DNA from: Clitopilus passeckerianus
Taxonomy: Eukaryota > Basidiomycota > Agaricomycetes > Agaricales > Entolomataceae
Reading direction: 5' to 3'
NCBI GenBank assembly: GCA_944990035.1
Contig: CALYLX010000021.1
Coordinates: 150,595-214,594, forward strand
Length of the DNA stretch: 64,000 nt
The notes below the pieces were generated by a model. That model saw only the letters and a list, made by a program, of their open reading frames with translations. It did no database searches and was not told the origin of the DNA. How positions within the stretch are numbered: the stretch's first letter is position 1; the number at the start of each line of letters is the position of its first letter. A program made the position numbers and the translations under genes. Positions 33,991 through 45,500 of this stretch are shown here, in pieces.

Positions 33991-36465
33991 ATGTTTGGAA
34001 ACGCCTCGAATGTAAAAATCTACGGTGGAGAGTTCAAAGATATCAAAGGCGATTCGTATGAGTACAACAACAGGTCCGTGAACACTACGGGATCATACAA
34101 TCGGGCCCAAACTACAATAATCGACTCGTTCAATGACAGATCCCAACGCATCGGTGGGTGGATACGCTTCGTCTTTGTTAGGTCGCGCCTGAAATCATTC
34201 TCCAGGTGGCGATATGGGATTTGGATATCCATCCCATCAACCACGAATGCCAAATGCTCGGACATATACCACAGATCCAAACATGTCATCGCGAGCCAGG
34301 AGTAGGAATTATGCTCCCGAATGGGACGAGTACGACGATGACGGCTATGAAAACCCACACCCGAGGTACCCTCAACCAAGGTACAGGCCTCCTCAACCGC
34401 CTCCTCAACAACCGCGCCGTCCTCGAAATGATTGGCAGCCCGAGTACGAGAACGATTACTCGACGATGGATGTTGATCCAAGGAGCTGGCAGCCCCAACC
34501 GCAACAACGCCAGCAGAGAAGCGCCACCGCTGATTTCGACTCAGTTTACGACAGCCAGCCTGCTCCACGCACTAGAGCGCCCCCACCCAACCCTGAGCAA
34601 CCATTCTACCACTCTGAACCGGCTTCAGAGCCTGCTCTTGGTGCATCCTCCCGACCACCATCCTCACGGAATCCGTTTGCTCGGTTTGCCCAACCGTCCT
34701 CATCCTCGTCCTCGTTCAATAACGCCTTCGGGAACCTAGCCATCAACGAGGAACCTCCAGCCCAGCAAAGGCAAAAGGTCGCGTTTGCTGCAAAACCCGA
34801 AGTTTTCTCTGCATACGATGGTCGACAAGTCTCTCTAGCCCTCTCCGGGAGTTCAATGTACACAGAGGACCGTGCTCCGGCTGCGCGCTCGGGACCTATC
34901 CAACCCGAAGGAGAGCTTGATGATCATACCGTAGCAACCCTCATATTCCGGTTCAAGGCGGTTCTGGAGGACAAGATATCTTATCGGAAACTTGTGCACG
35001 TCGAGCGGGCAAGGGCACAACGGCTCGTGGACATTGCGCAGGCAGTAAGTGCCTAGTCGGCATTTTCTTTTCAACCAACTAAGATTCTCTTTTGTAGCTC
35101 CTAGAGAGTCCCAAAGTTGATGAACCATCGCGTCGCCAATTGGTTATTGCCATGCAACGGTTCTCCAAATCTGCGGCGGTTTATCCTCGATCATACCGCT
35201 TAGAAGGCGTCCGTAAATTCTCGAATCGCACCTTCGCCGAGGGGGGCTTTGCAGCTGTTTATAAAGGCCGATATCAAAATAGAACCGTCTGCTTAAAAGC
35301 AATGAAATCCGATGGGCGTACATCACAACCAGACCTTCTCAAGGTTCGGTATCCGCCCTCCCTTCGTGGATTCGAACTAACTAATAAGCACCAGGCTGTC
35401 GCTCGGGAGGCAATTCTTTGGAGGCAGCTAGAGCATCCGAATTTGTTGCCGTTTTATGGCATTGCTGAGCTGGATATAGGGTTATGCCTCGTTTCTCCCT
35501 GGATGGAAAACGGCAATGTACGGGCATACATCGCCACCAACCCGTTAGCTCCCGAGGATCGTCTTCTCCTTGTACGTCTCTTTACGTTCCTTTTGTCTCT
35601 CATCTTTTCTCACCCATATGTAGGCGAAGGATATGGCAGAGGGTTTGAAGTACCTCCACGAGTACGGTGTCATCCATGGGGACCTCAAAGGGGTATGTAC
35701 CTTGCATAACCATCCATTACTTATTGAATAACCGAGTCCTAGCAAAATGTTCTCGTGGATTTGGCTGGCCGAGCACGGCTCGCGGACTTTGGTCTCACGT
35801 CTATAGATGACCCCAAGATTGTCTATTGGACATCGCATGCTGCTGCTGCGTCTAAAGGCGGCACGATAGCATGGATGGCCCCCGAAATCATAGACGGTGG
35901 AAACGATGACACCCCGGTGAATACTGAAGCCAGTGACGTCTACGGATGGGCTTGTGTTTGCTACGAAGTACGATCTTTTGTCTGGTTTCCCTCTCTCCTT
36001 CTAACCTGCTCTTTGTAGCTTTATCTAGGCGATGAACCCTACAAAGGCCATCAAAGTAATATCATGTATCGCAAAATGGAGGGCGAATCGCCTCCTCGAC
36101 CTGCGAACAATAGTCCCGCCTGGCGTAAGCATGGACTCACAGAGAAAATGTGGACACTCATGTCCGAGGGCTGGGCCTTTCAACCCGATGATCGTCCCCC
36201 CGCTGCTGTACTTGTGGCCAGGCTGTCTGATATGGTACCCGAAGACACACGACCCCCCAGAGAGGAAGTCGAGGAAGCAGATCCACACACGAAATTTATG
36301 GATCGCTGGCGTCGTACCGGTACAGAGGATGACTTGGTGAGCTTATCCCTTTGCTTAGTGGAACTCTCACTCATCCATACATCCTCACAGTCTCCTTCCG
36401 GTCGTCGTGAACAATTCCGGATTCCTTCCCCGGATGAGATTGATCAACTTTTCCTCCTTGTTTAA
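33991..36465 (+). CDS. TKL-type protein kinase with N-terminal beta-motif tag
   Basis: Eight exons (33991-34153, 34206-35044, 35098-35343, 35395-35571, 35624-35692, 35743-35967, 36019-36336, 36391-36465) close in frame at 703 residues. The N-terminus is FGNASNVKIYGGEFKDIKGD, a tag repeated on many agaricomycete proteins. Then comes a disordered Pro/Gln/Arg-rich region (residues about 60-270) and a helical pre-kinase segment (LIFRFKAVLEDKISYRKLVH). The kinase domain is at about residues 350-640: FAEGGFAAVYKG, ATP lysine in VCLKAMK, WRQLEHPNLLPFYG, catalytic loop VIHGDLKGQNVLVD, DFGLTS, GGTIAWMAPEI and DVYGWACVCYELYLGDEPY. HGD replaces HRD, so it lacks the Arg used for activation-loop phospho-regulation; this is common in basidiomycete TKL kinases. 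No signal peptide or membrane span. Substrate unknown. Confidence 0.88.
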
Positions 36466-39400
36466 GACCCGTGCAGGCCTGGGAGTTGCGTTCATCGCCC
36501 TCAATACGCTTCTTAGCTTTTACCGCAAAAGGGCCTTTAATTCCCTGACACACTATTTTTATTCTTGGGCTTCTATGGACATATTTTGCTATCTTCTATA
36601 TCTTTGTTGTTGTTATCGTTGTATAGATACCCTGCATTTTGCATCTTAGCTTTTTCCGTGTACTTTCTGGAGTCCTGATGGCCTACAGCATTGTATTGAA
36701 ATCATGTCGTGCTCAATATACTACCCTTGTGACTTCTGGTTGCTCTTCGTCGGCAAACCCATCTACCTCTATTCAAGCCCAGGTTTTCGCGGGTGGTAGT
36801 GGCACGTGTCAATGCCGAATTAAACAGAACTGAACCTTCAACTCTTCCCGCCCTGTACAGGATCAAAGAGACGCTCTTTGTTTCAATGAGGGTACCTCCA
36901 ACATACCCTCTGTTGTTTAGCTACTCAGGCTGTGCTGCTGACTCCGAGCGGTCCTATTAGCTGCGATAGAATCGTTCCGACGCTGAGGACTCGGACATTC
37001 TCATCAATACCTACCACTCGTCCGCTGTCAGCGTCCTTGCTCAAGATATACCTATTCATCATTCCACAGAGAGAAGGACTTCCTCGCCATGGCTACAGAA
37101 AGGGTTGATATGACCAAGCCCAACGCCTACACTGGTCGCGCGATACGGTACATTATGCGATTCACCAAGTCCGTCAACAGTCAAGATGCACTCATGCCTG
37201 GTGTATTCTCTTCCCGTTCACCTTCTCCGAGTTCCTGTCGCCTCATGCCACAAATTCATGGGGAAGCGCCGTCGTGTCAAGGGACGGTACAATGCAGTGG
37301 CAAGCTTCGATTCAGGGTTCTTCGGAAAGCAAAGTATGGCCCATCTCAATCACCAGCAACTGACGGTTATGCCTGGTCTTGCGTGGGTTATGAAGTCTGT
37401 TGCTACCATTTCATGCCCAAAGATAATGCCAGGCCTGCTAAGCTGCGCTACACTGTCCGTGGAAGGCTTAAAGTATGCCAATCTCTCTATGTAACCAGAG
37501 TTTAGGGGCTGACCAGAAATTGAAACGGAACAACCAAGGAATCACATACACGACACAAAATGGCTCCCCCACGGTACATTTCACTGACGGTTATCATGAT
37601 CTAGTCATTGGAGGCACCGACGGCGACCCGCCTTGGACGGATACAAACCGATCCTAGGAACAACTTATCCTGAACCTTGAGCTTCCTCTGTGTCGCTAAT
37701 TTAGACACCTGCGTGTCGTATAACTTTCGTCTCTAGTCATGTTCACGTGTTCTGTCTTGCTGTTGTCCCCTCGAATTGCTTTTCTTGTCCTCCTTCAGTC
37801 TTGTTCCTATCTAGCTACTTTTTAGCGTGGCCTGCAATCGCCAGAATGTTGTCCAGTTCCGTGCACGTAGCTCTCAACATCCCTACTCCGGGTCCACCTT
37901 GTTGTTTTCTCCGCTGTGGGCCTTCCTCCCGGACGCTGTTGGCGAGGGGCTTCCTGAACGTGACGCACAGATACTTGTTGATCAAACGGAGGTCTTGAGG
38001 GTAAGGAGCCGCTATGAGGGGGGTACCTGACCATACGTCTGTTATCCTCCCGGCGGCCCTTGGGACCGTAGACCTTTCTCACAATTACGCAAACGATTTC
38101 GTCAAGGATTTTGAACTAAAAAGTATGACCACCTACTTCGACACAAAGGGCCTTTCGGATCACTATACCTCCGATGCTGGAGCCATGAAATAAATTACGT
38201 CTGTCATGAGGTCTTGACCGCCTGACATTGTTGCTCCTCTTCAGGACCCTGCATCTTCTACCTGCACGCCGTTGGAGAGGTAAACTCCATAGTATCCTAT
38301 GCGCAGTCGTCTTGGGCCCTTGACTATGATGTGGATCTAGCTGGCGATACCTACATCAGCTGGCCATTCCCCAAAATTCCAAGCACTATTGTCCGAAGTT
38401 TTTGCCTCGAAGTTAAAGATATCCTTTCAAGGCTTAGTGCCAAAATCCTCTTACAATGCCAGTGATTTCTGTCGAACAACGTGTACAAGTTCACAGAGGT
38501 TGCTAATCGTGCATTTGTTGTGGGCCACACTCCACGAAGACTACAGTTGGTTCGTGAACGTGACCAGACATCGAGTCTGCTGAAAGGGAGGACTTTTGGG
38601 CCTGAGAAGCTACACCCGAGCCACTGTAGAGCGGCCCAACATCTGCTCATCTGCGGATCGTCCACCCCATATTTCGGCTCCTCATACAGCTCCACTACCC
38701 AGGTTTATTGGCGATCGCTCACATGGGCTCGACTTCCTGGATTGTAATCAACCCATGACGTCCCACACCCAGTAGAATGGCTCTCTAAGGAGCTACCCTA
38801 TACCAGAAGGTGTCGTGGAGCCAGACAAGATCAGGATCGAATTCCTAGATCTACCCCCTCATATTTCACCCTATCTCTGCGTTATGTTATCTGTTGGAGC
38901 TTTGTGAATACATTGATTGTATCCAATGACGAAGAGATGTAGAGATGACGATATTGTTCCTAAGATACAGAGTGTACTTGGTGTTCAGAAAATGTAGGTG
39001 TACTTGTGCGGGTTTGGGATGCGGATATGGACAACTGATTGCTGCCTCCCAACGGATGCCTAAACCGCTCGTAAGCTGTACTGCACCTTATTAGGACGCA
39101 CTAATAGATTACTATTTCCTCTAGCTAGCTATTTACAATTTTTTCGTCCCCCACACTTCTTTCAAACGTTTGAATTTACGCCACCGCACTGTATCGTTCG
39201 ACCAACGACCTGCATACTTCAGGATCAAATCCCAATCTCCCAATCGAAACTTGCACTGCTTCGCTCAGGCTATCATTCTTGCAATTTGAAAAACAGCTAG
39301 AATAATTGGCTTATCAGACGCCGCCTCGTGGCTTGAAACCGCCTCTAAAATGAAAGTCGCGTCTGCTGAGGCGCCTGGTGATCAACGACGACGAAATGAA

Positions 39401-41743
39401 ACAATGTCCGAGTCGAAGTTCACAGCGGGCGAGTCACCGAGCGACTCGGAAAGTTCATATAGTTTTGAGGTCCAGTACAAGAGCTTTAGACGTAAAGCTA
39501 GGACTTTGTTTGTCGGGAAGTCATTTCTCCGCCGACAAAGCCAATATCCTCCTAGCAACGCCAACCTTCCAGTATAAGGCATCGTCAATAGAATTCCTCA
39601 CTACCTTCTCTCGCTGCGGGTAAGTCGTTTCAAGCATTTGAAGGTGGTTTGTAAGGTGCCAAGTTTCATTTCTTCACCACCTCCGTCGGCAAGCATGCGA
39701 CGATCCGACGCCTCGTGTGCACCCTACGGCACTTGGACCCTTCAGTGACTCATCGTTTTGGGTTCATAACGTGTATTCAGTCCCAAACGCTTATTGTTAT
39801 CTTTCGCCACTCGTCACTAATGTGATAGAAAGAAACGCACCCTCGTACGTACTAGGCTCAAGCACCACGACACGAGTCAAGGATGTATCCACCGGTAGGC
39901 ACGGCAGCTTTGTCCTCGTTCACAGAAAAAAATTGCGCCTGCCCCGCCGGCAAGTAGTATGAGGTTCTGTTTAGAGGCTACCCGGTAAGCGGTCAACGGT
40001 AAATAGCCATCAGAATGTTGAGCATAGCATGGGCAATGGGCATTCTGCTACGCGAGTGAACGAGGAGAAAGGGTCGATTCATAGGCGAAGTCAAGAGTCA
40101 AACTTGTGTTACTCAGTCCTTTCGGTAGCGCAGCGAAACCGTAGGCAGAAAGTTGATTTGAATGCGGCAGAAGGTACTGTGGGAGTTGCACCAAGATCGC
40201 TTGGCCGCGTTCATAACCCAGAGTCAGTCGAAATCAGAATTCGTCAGACATTTCAATGGCAGAGTGGTGACTGTAGACTAGTGTGCTTGCTTCTAGTTAC
40301 CGTAGGTTGAGCGACTGACTCAGCTGAGCACCATGAAGTCGACAACACCCTGCCACGAACCATGATCGTGTCAAGATTTCGAGACGCCTTTCCTCGCTTC
40401 GCCAAACGCAAAATGAGTTCTCCCAAGGCACACGGACCATCACCCTGCCAAAAACGCAACGCCCGCTCATGATCAAACCCGCTTTTGTCCATCCCTGTGG
40501 TCACAAGGCCACGTAGCCTCTCATAAGGAAACGTATGTTAGCCCATCAGGAAACTCGATCTACAACGTGGCCCGAGGGAATAACGATCACGACAAGGAAG
40601 GGCGGATGCATGAGATCAGACTCAATTCATTAGAGTATGTCATCGTGATCATACTTCGAGATAGCAGCTGGTTTGCCCAGGCATGCAACTGGAGGGGCCT
40701 GGGACCTCCTGGGATTTTAGTCTAAGCGGTATGCCTAGGCATGCCGGGAATGGCTTGATCTCCGTAAGCCCTGCGAATCGCGATGACCCACTTACGGAGG
40801 GTAATTTAGATAAAATTGTCGCCACAATCAAGGTTTGACTCTGGATGATTTGATTGCTATAATTGATTCCTTCTCGAAATATGGACTTATCGCATCCTAG
40901 GGTCTTTGGCTGGATCCGCTGATTCCAGTCAGCTGCCTACGGAGTCTTGCTAGTTTTCCATGGCGGCGGCTGAGTGCTGTCAAGAAATTTTACGGAGGAC
41001 AGAGCAATTGAGCTGTGCCGGATGCGCTGAATAAGGTTGAAGGAACCAGTGATTGCGATTGAGCGGTCACTTTGGAAGATCATCAGATGCATTTCTAGGC
41101 GTCACCGAGTACGGTAGTATAGATGGTTAGGAAACGGTGGTGCATCCATCTACTGTTGTCTATGCCAACACCACAGTTGAGGTGGGGACTGATCCATCGA
41201 ATGGTAGAAACTCATGGAATGTTTGAGAAGTGGGGGTCTGGGAGGATCAGAAAAGTATCCAAGGGGTTGGTGTGGAATCCCTTGTGGATGGAATGGAAGT
41301 AACAACGACACAACGTCTCTTAGAAATGAGGATGCCATGGCGAGGTGTACCCCAATAGTTTTTAAGAAAGACAATGTACGTTTCACAGCATGAAATGGTA
41401 ACGACAACACTCCAGAGCGTTGAAAACATAAGAACACTGCTTGTCCTTGTGATTCGTCCAGGGGCAGAAGATGATGGGGTCGGAGGAGTAGCCTTTTATG
41501 GATCGGTGACAATTGCTGTGCGTGAGCACGTGCCCGGTTTTATCCAAGTGGCAATATCAGCCCTGTAACCCGGAACCTTCTTCCGGCACCCCATTGTTCT
41601 CGAACTTTTTGGCTGTCCACAGTTTATATATTCACCTTTCCCATCCGACCGGATTTTTGTTAATAGCCCCCGTCGCTACTCTCTTCCCTCCTCGTCGTCG
41701 CCACCCACAGCGAGCACCCTACTCTCCTATTCACCACAACATC
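36466..41743. other. About 5.3 kb with degraded kinase-like fragment and no intact gene
   Basis: Only short frames are present. A kinase-like fragment lies near 37340-37400 and two consecutive coding-looking but ATG-poor frames at 38014-38193 and 38226-38465 (described in findings). From 38.8 to 41.6 kb I see nothing beyond small unpatterned frames such as 39350-39577. A TATATA run near 41625-41632 may serve the gene at 41744. Confidence 0.4.
37089..37505 (+). pseudogene. Degraded kinase-like fragment downstream of the TKL-type kinase
   Basis: A 138-codon frame includes SPATDGYAWSCVGYEV at about 37346-37393. This parallels EASDVYGWACVCYEV in subdomain IX of the kinase gene ending at 36465. 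Nothing corresponding to the ATP lysine, HGDLK or DFG is readable nearby in any frame. It is best explained as the worn remains of a tandem kinase copy. The rest of the frame has no kinase likeness. Confidence 0.35.
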
Positions 41744-42547
41744 ATGTCGCATCACGTCCGCAGCGTTCAATCTTCGTTCACCTCTCCTGCGTCAGCATCG
41801 TCGTGGGCGTCATCATCACCATACGCTACCTCCTCTTCCTCCGCGCACGCTAACCTCTTGGGTTCACTTATCAACAAGTACCCACCAGGATTGGGGTACG
41901 GCAACCACCACCACGGCGACTGGCGGGGATCCTCTTCCCCGTCACATTCTGGTCTTAACGGTCCAGCAACCTCCGGTAACGGAGGAAGCTCATACAATCC
42001 ATACACCAAGCGCCGGTCGTCCTTCCACTCGCGCCCACCTGTATCATCTCCGTCAACATTGTTCTCTCGTCGTGCAGCTCCACCGCCACCATCGTACACT
42101 CGTGTGCAGCCTCCCAGCTCCACGTACAAGCTGAAATTCGACCCCTTTTCTGACGAGAACGGCGCTGATGACGAGTACGACCCCTTGCCAAGTTTCGACA
42201 GCAAAGCGTCGCTAGTGCCCTCACCTGTCTCGGTGAAACAACAACAAGCGATTTCTGACCCGGTGTTGTATCGTACCCCCCGCTCCGGGAGCACACAACC
42301 TGCGTCTATCACGGCTACGTCGAACAACACGTTCACCATCAAGCTAGAACCGCTGGAGTTTGCGCCTCCTCCCCCTCCTGTCAAACAGCCTGTCGTCGAC
42401 CGCAATGCGCGGTCGAAGCTGGTCGCTGGGATCTTGCTAAATAGGGTGTACGCAGTTGGCAAGCCCATGCGCAGACGCTGCGTCCCGCAAGGTCCTAAGG
42501 AGTACGTCAAGAGCAGCTTGAGCAGCGTCGTCAATGTGGAGGCGTAG
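41744..42547 (+). CDS. Unrecognised Ser/Pro-rich single-exon protein
   Basis: Intronless open frame of 267 residues starting MSHHVRSVQSSF. I do not recognise it. The N-terminal 130 residues are Ser/Tyr/Gly/Asn-rich and low in complexity. The middle has an acidic segment (DPFSDENGADDEYDPLPSFD). A Pro run (APPPPPVKQP) precedes a compact C-terminal stretch of about 45 residues, NARSKLVAGILLNRVYAVGK followed by PMRRRCVPQGPKEYVKSSL. This last part looks like the only conserved and foldable part. No signal peptide or membrane helix. Upstream is a TATA-like run and a CT-rich leader (about 41680-41740), and downstream AT-rich sequence, both consistent with a real transcript. Minus-strand frames here are shadows. 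Confidence 0.62.
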   Translation: MSHHVRSVQSSFTSPASASSWASSSPYATSSSSAHANLLGSLINKYPPGLGYGNHHHGDWRGSSSPSHSGLNGPATSGNGGSSYNPYTKRRSSFHSRPPVSSPSTLFSRRAAPPPPSYTRVQPPSSTYKLKFDPFSDENGADDEYDPLPSFDSKASLVPSPVSVKQQQAISDPVLYRTPRSGSTQPASITATSNNTFTIKLEPLEFAPPPPPVKQPVVDRNARSKLVAGILLNRVYAVGKPMRRRCVPQGPKEYVKSSLSSVVNVEA

Positions 42548-45500
42548 TTATCGCCGACCTCACGCAGCTCGCTCCCTCTCCGTTCGCCCCTGGTGTTTTA
42601 TGGTTCCCTCAAAATTGTAACGACCGTTTCATTCCTCAAGGCTAGAACTGTGTATTACCCTATCTTTATTTTCTTGTTCACGACCCACGACACTCATTCC
42701 CTCGTTCTCGGATCCTCATCATTAATTCTCTAATTTCTCTTATCTCTTTTTCTTGGTAACCTGTCATCATGAAGCACAACACATTTACCCAACTCTCATC
42801 GCAACCCAATTATATTTACCATCATATCATATTCACTCCCTGGAGGCCTTATATCACACCTGCATCCATACCATTCGTATTCGTATTCCTCACCACATCC
42901 GCTCCCTTCGTCCTATTCCCGTTTCCCCGACGCACTTCCTACCGCAAAACCGGGCCTCCTCTCGTTAGCAATTGTACATTAGCGCTCTCTACTACCTGCA
43001 TTGTAACAGAATCCGGCCGGACGTCTTAATCACACTCATACACTCATAATGATTATCCCGTTCGATCCCAAGAGTTCTCCCGATTGCAAGGCTTACCCCG
43101 TCGACGTGTCCGCTCCATTCCAAATCCCTCGCGATATCGGCGACCTTTGGCCTTCTTTTGGAGTTCCTCTCAAATTCCGATGAACTTCCTCAACCGGTGC
43201 TTAGCCCACTTTGCCTAGAAACGCTAAAGCCCCTGGCAATGGCAACTCTGGCCCCAACACGAAAACTGACATTCCATGACATGTCCCCCTACGTGATAGT
43301 GACCCACCGGACCAAATCTATACAGCGCCCTGGGCCAGTGCTGTGTGAGCGAGTCCCATCCAGAAACCCCAAAGAGACCAAATTTATCATAGATCCCTGA
43401 AGAAATTGCCCAAATCTGGTAAATGTTATCACGACTGACGTCAGATTGATCGCGTATGCGCGAGATGCCGGTGGGAGATTGATGGTTTTTGATGAGATCA
43501 AGCCACCTCCGCAGCACTGGGCGAAGAACTCTGACCAGAGCTTCATGAAGCCAGTGGGTTCGGACAGGGTTTGGACAGCGGCTTGCTGGATGAGGCGAAC
43601 TTACTCCTGTCCGGCTTCTGGACTGCATGTGGGCGTCTTGGATAAAGTGAGGAACGACTTGGCGGTGAGGGAGTTCGACGGAGAATGTCGTTGAATAGGA
43701 GGTGTTGCGTGCTAGCCTCGAGGCAGAATGGGCTTCTTGATTTCTGTAGACGATCGTTGGTAACGCATCAGAGTATCAATAGCGTCGTATGGGCAGCGAC
43801 GGATTCAAATGGAAGCGAACCGCCGGAGCATCCGGAGTAAAAAGTGGATGTCTATGAATACCGATGCAGGGTCTACCATGTCCTGGTAATTACCGTCGGA
43901 ATCCACTTTATCATATGCACGCAAATAGAGGGATGCGTGAACGGATAGACTATCAAACGGCAGAGACAGAAAGCCCAACCCCTCTGTATCGATCATTCGC
44001 GTTAGATCCTCACCAGAGTCCGGAGCGCCGTGTAACGCGTGGAGGGGCAAATCTCTTCGAAAGAACGATGATCACAGAAGAAACTTTCAATCCTTAGCAA
44101 TCGTATGAACTTTGGAGTGCTGAATTGATTAGGTTGACAGGGCCAATATCTGGAACCCTGCAGACTGTGCAGAATGGTCGGTCGGGGACATTGGGCGCTC
44201 GCCGACTAGCACATTATCCGTTTTAGACAGACATCGGCATCGAGACGTCGGGTTGATGCGACGGAACTTACTCTTCCTAAGCTTCTCTACACACCGTAGA
44301 AGGGTTGAAGGTATGTAGGAGAGGACAACTAATTTTGAGAAATGCAAGTACCGGCGGAGTCGTCGATTCCGAGTTAGAATTCACTCTGTACATGCGGAGG
44401 CGTGGTGGTTGCGACCTCGAGCAGAAACTGAATACTTCGATACTTCGTGCCAAGTGAAGAGCTGCAAGCACTTTCTCACTGACATCGACGAGGCTATGAC
44501 CACTGAGAATAGAAGCTCGATAAATTGAATTGCGGTGGTAGCTACAGAATGGTCTGGACCCGGTACGAACGGCAATGCTACTGGTGGACTGTCGTCAAGT
44601 TGGCCAAAGTACAGAGAATACTAATCAAGGGAGTGATACTCCCAACATTGCTTTACGCCTCATCAGTGGTGAAGGCAATCGTCTGATGGAGGGACGTTCA
44701 AACGTTCATCACTGTTGCGCTCACTCTGTGCCTGGCTCAATAGTGCACCTGAGGATCCCCCGCGCTCTGGGGTTGAATGCATGAGAATACATTGAGTGAG
44801 GAAAAAGAGAATGGCGTGCCTTACAAGGGATGCAAGCATAGCTTAGACCCCTTACTCCGCCTAAGAGATATCGATGATTGGCCTGTACTCTCATTTTTCC
44901 ACCAACACTTGAGGTTGATAGAAAGAATTCCTTTCAGAGTCTAGGGTTGACCAATGATGTACTTTCTCTCATCGTCTAATATCACTTCGTAATCTTGGAA
45001 CCGTGACGGCGGGCACCGCTTTATCTTCCTCTGTAGCGGCTCCCTTGCCTGGCCGTTGAATGTTGGCAGAATGACATCGACAGAGAGATAATTCTCATTG
45101 AGGGTTCAACCCTTCAACCTCTATTGGTAATTCAATAGCACATCGTCGAGCAGCGTGCCTTAGAGAACGGAAACATTCCACGATCCCTTCAGTTCTCATC
45201 GGCTATTGAGAACCAAATGATTGACTCGCCGTTCAATTTCCTCATCATTCCCTTGTCATCTGTCAGTGCACGGCTTTCACGGCTCAAGGTGGTTTACATT
45301 CTACTCCAGAGTCTCAGACAAATTCCGGGTGCTGCAGTGCTTGCATACGATCAGAAGACGCCCGCAGCTGTGTACCAAATTTTCCACCCAAAATTGCTCT
45401 TCTGATTGGTCCAGAGAATGCTAATCAGACGTCTCCCAGAGTGTCATCGTGGATCCAAGATGAACATAGAGCGGACATCGTCGCCACCAACAGTTCAATG

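Noticed and set aside
41767..42534. 255-codon antisense frame over the Ser-rich single-exon gene
   Set aside because: Its start and composition mirror the plus frame. The plus strand has leader, TATA-like element and a conserved-looking end. I cannot fully exclude the minus frame.
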